The notes under the pieces are model-generated. The model ran no database searches. It was not told the origin of the DNA and was given only the letters and a program-made list of their open reading frames with translations. A DNA stretch of 6,651 bases, from assembly GCA_002422225.1 (NCBI GenBank), contig DITX01000021.1:1-6651 (forward strand), read 5' to 3'. Below, in pieces: positions 5,783-6,651 of the stretch. The DNA is from Gammaproteobacteria bacterium UBA6173. GTDB lineage: Bacteria > Pseudomonadota > Gammaproteobacteria > Pseudomonadales > Pseudohongiellaceae. A program made the position numbers and the translations under genes. Position 1 is the stretch's first letter, and every line of letters starts with the position of its first letter.

Positions 5783-6651
5783 TCAAGGCCGGTTTGTAGG
5801 AATTTCATCCAGCACCTGCCAGTGCCCGCCTTTGTCCGGCCCGATGCGTTTGAGTCGCCCGGCTTCCCGCAATTTACGGATGGCGCGCTCAATGGCGCTT
5901 TGGGATTTGCCAAGACTGGCTGCCAGTTGTGGAATCGACAGTTCAGGGGCGTCGCGCAACAGACTCAGGATAACATCTGGCGTTTTCCCCGGCGTTTTCA
6001 CCAGCGTTTTCCCCGGCGTTTTGGTGTGGTGCTGGGGATTGATAGCCTCGCGCAGGCTTTCTTCAATCGCGGTCAGGATGAATTCTATAAAATTTGAGCA
6101 GTCTGCCAGAGCATCGGCGACAGCCAACTGATCGTAGTATGCTTGTTGACGGCGCTTGATCACAGTTTCTACCGGTAGATAAGCCAGCACAGGCTGCCAG
6201 CGGCTCAGAATCAACGTTTGCCACAGTCGGCCCATGCGCCCGTTGCCATCACTGAACGGGTGGATGAATTCAAATTCATAGTGAAAGGCCGCCGAGACTA
6301 TCAGCGGGTGGGCATTTGTTGTTGCCAGCCATTCCAGCAGATCTTGCATCAGCCGCGGTACCTGGCTGGCCGGCGGCGCCATGTGCACTACCTGATCGCC
6401 CGCCAGTACGCCCACACCACCGCTTCGCCAATGTCCGGCATCCTCGATCAGCGCTGCCATCATGATGGCGTGCGCCGCGAGCAGATGATCCTGTTGGTGA
6501 GGCTGCCAGTGCTCCATCGCTTCATAGGCGGCAAACGCGTTGCGTACCTCCTGAATCTCTCTCTGAGAGCCTAACACCGTCTTGCCCTCCAATACTGCGG
6601 TTACCTGGTCCAGTGTGAGCGTGTTCTGTTCTACGGCCAACGATGCCTGAA
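5783..6651 (-). CDS. Fic family protein with C-terminal winged helix (N-terminus outside window)
   Basis: The frame is open to the right edge; homology continues past the TTG at 6640 (QASLAVEQNTLTL), so the true start is outside. Fic enzymes usually transfer AMP from ATP to a target protein hydroxyl. The active-site loop H-P-F-S-D-G-N-G-R-M-G-R (bases 6227-6262) matches HxFx(D/E)GNGRxxR fully, with the catalytic His and phosphate-binding GNGR. An N-terminal inhibitory helix is visible as S-L-A-V-E-Q-N, close to (S/T)xxxE(G/N) but with Gln after the Glu, which suggests a self-inhibited class II enzyme. REIQEVRNAFAAYE and GGVGVLAGDQVVHMAPPA (the flap) also fit. A repeated Lys-Thr-Pro-Gly linker follows, then a winged helix (LSIPQLAASLGKSQSAIERA, then LREAGRLKRIG). 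Such Fic-wHTH proteins are common as lone genes in bacteria; the target is unknown. No damage is seen. Confidence 0.93.
   Translation of the reverse strand, partial: QASLAVEQNTLTLDQVTAVLEGKTVLGSQREIQEVRNAFAAYEAMEHWQPHQQDHLLAAHAIMMAALIEDAGHWRSGGVGVLAGDQVVHMAPPASQVPRLMQDLLEWLATTNAHPLIVSAAFHYEFEFIHPFSDGNGRMGRLWQTLILSRWQPVLAYLPVETVIKRRQQAYYDQLAVADALADCSNFIEFILTAIEESLREAINPQHHTKTPGKTLVKTPGKTPDVILSLLRDAPELSIPQLAASLGKSQSAIERAIRKLREAGRLKRIGPDKGGHWQVLDEIPTNRP
5980..6022 (-). repeat. 24-bp period direct repeat in the Fic linker
   Basis: A 19-base unit, GCGTTTTCCCCGGCGTTTT, occurs exactly at 5980-5998 and 6004-6022. It encodes two copies of K-T-P-G-K-T in the hinge between the Fic domain and the winged helix. 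The 24-base period is 8 codons, so gain or loss of a unit keeps the frame. Confidence 0.8.

Noticed and set aside
1..6651. CRISPR array, tRNA, rRNA or insertion sequence
   Set aside because: No regularly spaced repeats, cloverleaf, rRNA sequence, transposase frame or flanking terminal inverted repeats were seen.

Overview
The window looks like a chromosomal segment of a free-living gammaproteobacterium. This rests on the protein families and their pairing (an M1 metallopeptidase translationally coupled to a DUF6702 lipoprotein-sized exported protein, a HlyD/RND-type periplasmic adaptor, a LysR regulator beside DoxX and a LigB-type dioxygenase) and on moderate GC content by eye. The genus cannot be named from the sequence.

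Layout. Positions 1-2240 (+): the C-terminal 573 residues of an exported M1 metallopeptidase with a full catalytic centre, overlapping by 4 bp a small exported DUF6702 protein. Positions 2259-3665 (-): the N-terminal two thirds of a HlyD-family adaptor fused in frame to the middle of an MFS transporter. The MFS part carries an in-frame amber codon at a conserved Trp position and a second internal deletion that removes most of its C-terminal half. Positions 3666-3881: an intergenic stretch with a strong hairpin. Positions 3882-4241 (-): an orphan HicB-like antitoxin with a well-kept C-terminal half and a short, degenerate N-terminus; no hicA is visible. Positions 4336-4600 (-): the remains of a LysR regulator, with a clear C-terminal end and a possible linker-helix fragment in another frame. 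Positions 4636-4951 (+): a DoxX-like membrane protein broken by an internal deletion and frameshift. Positions 4956-5765 (+): an apparently intact LigB/DODA-type extradiol dioxygenase. Positions 5783-6651 (-): a Fic-family AMPylase-type protein with a C-terminal winged helix, running off the right edge.

How it fits together. The ends of the window are ordinary intact genes. The middle (about 2.26-4.95 kb) is a graveyard in which four or five neighbouring genes have each lost internal or terminal pieces while the remaining protein segments are still easy to recognise. The original arrangement on the right was probably a LysR regulator divergent from a DoxX-dioxygenase operon; only the dioxygenase survives whole. 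On the left, an adaptor gene and a separate MFS gene were joined by a deletion that removed everything between them. I see no new defence or mobile system. The unusual feature is the density of deletion junctions in a short interval between intact genes.
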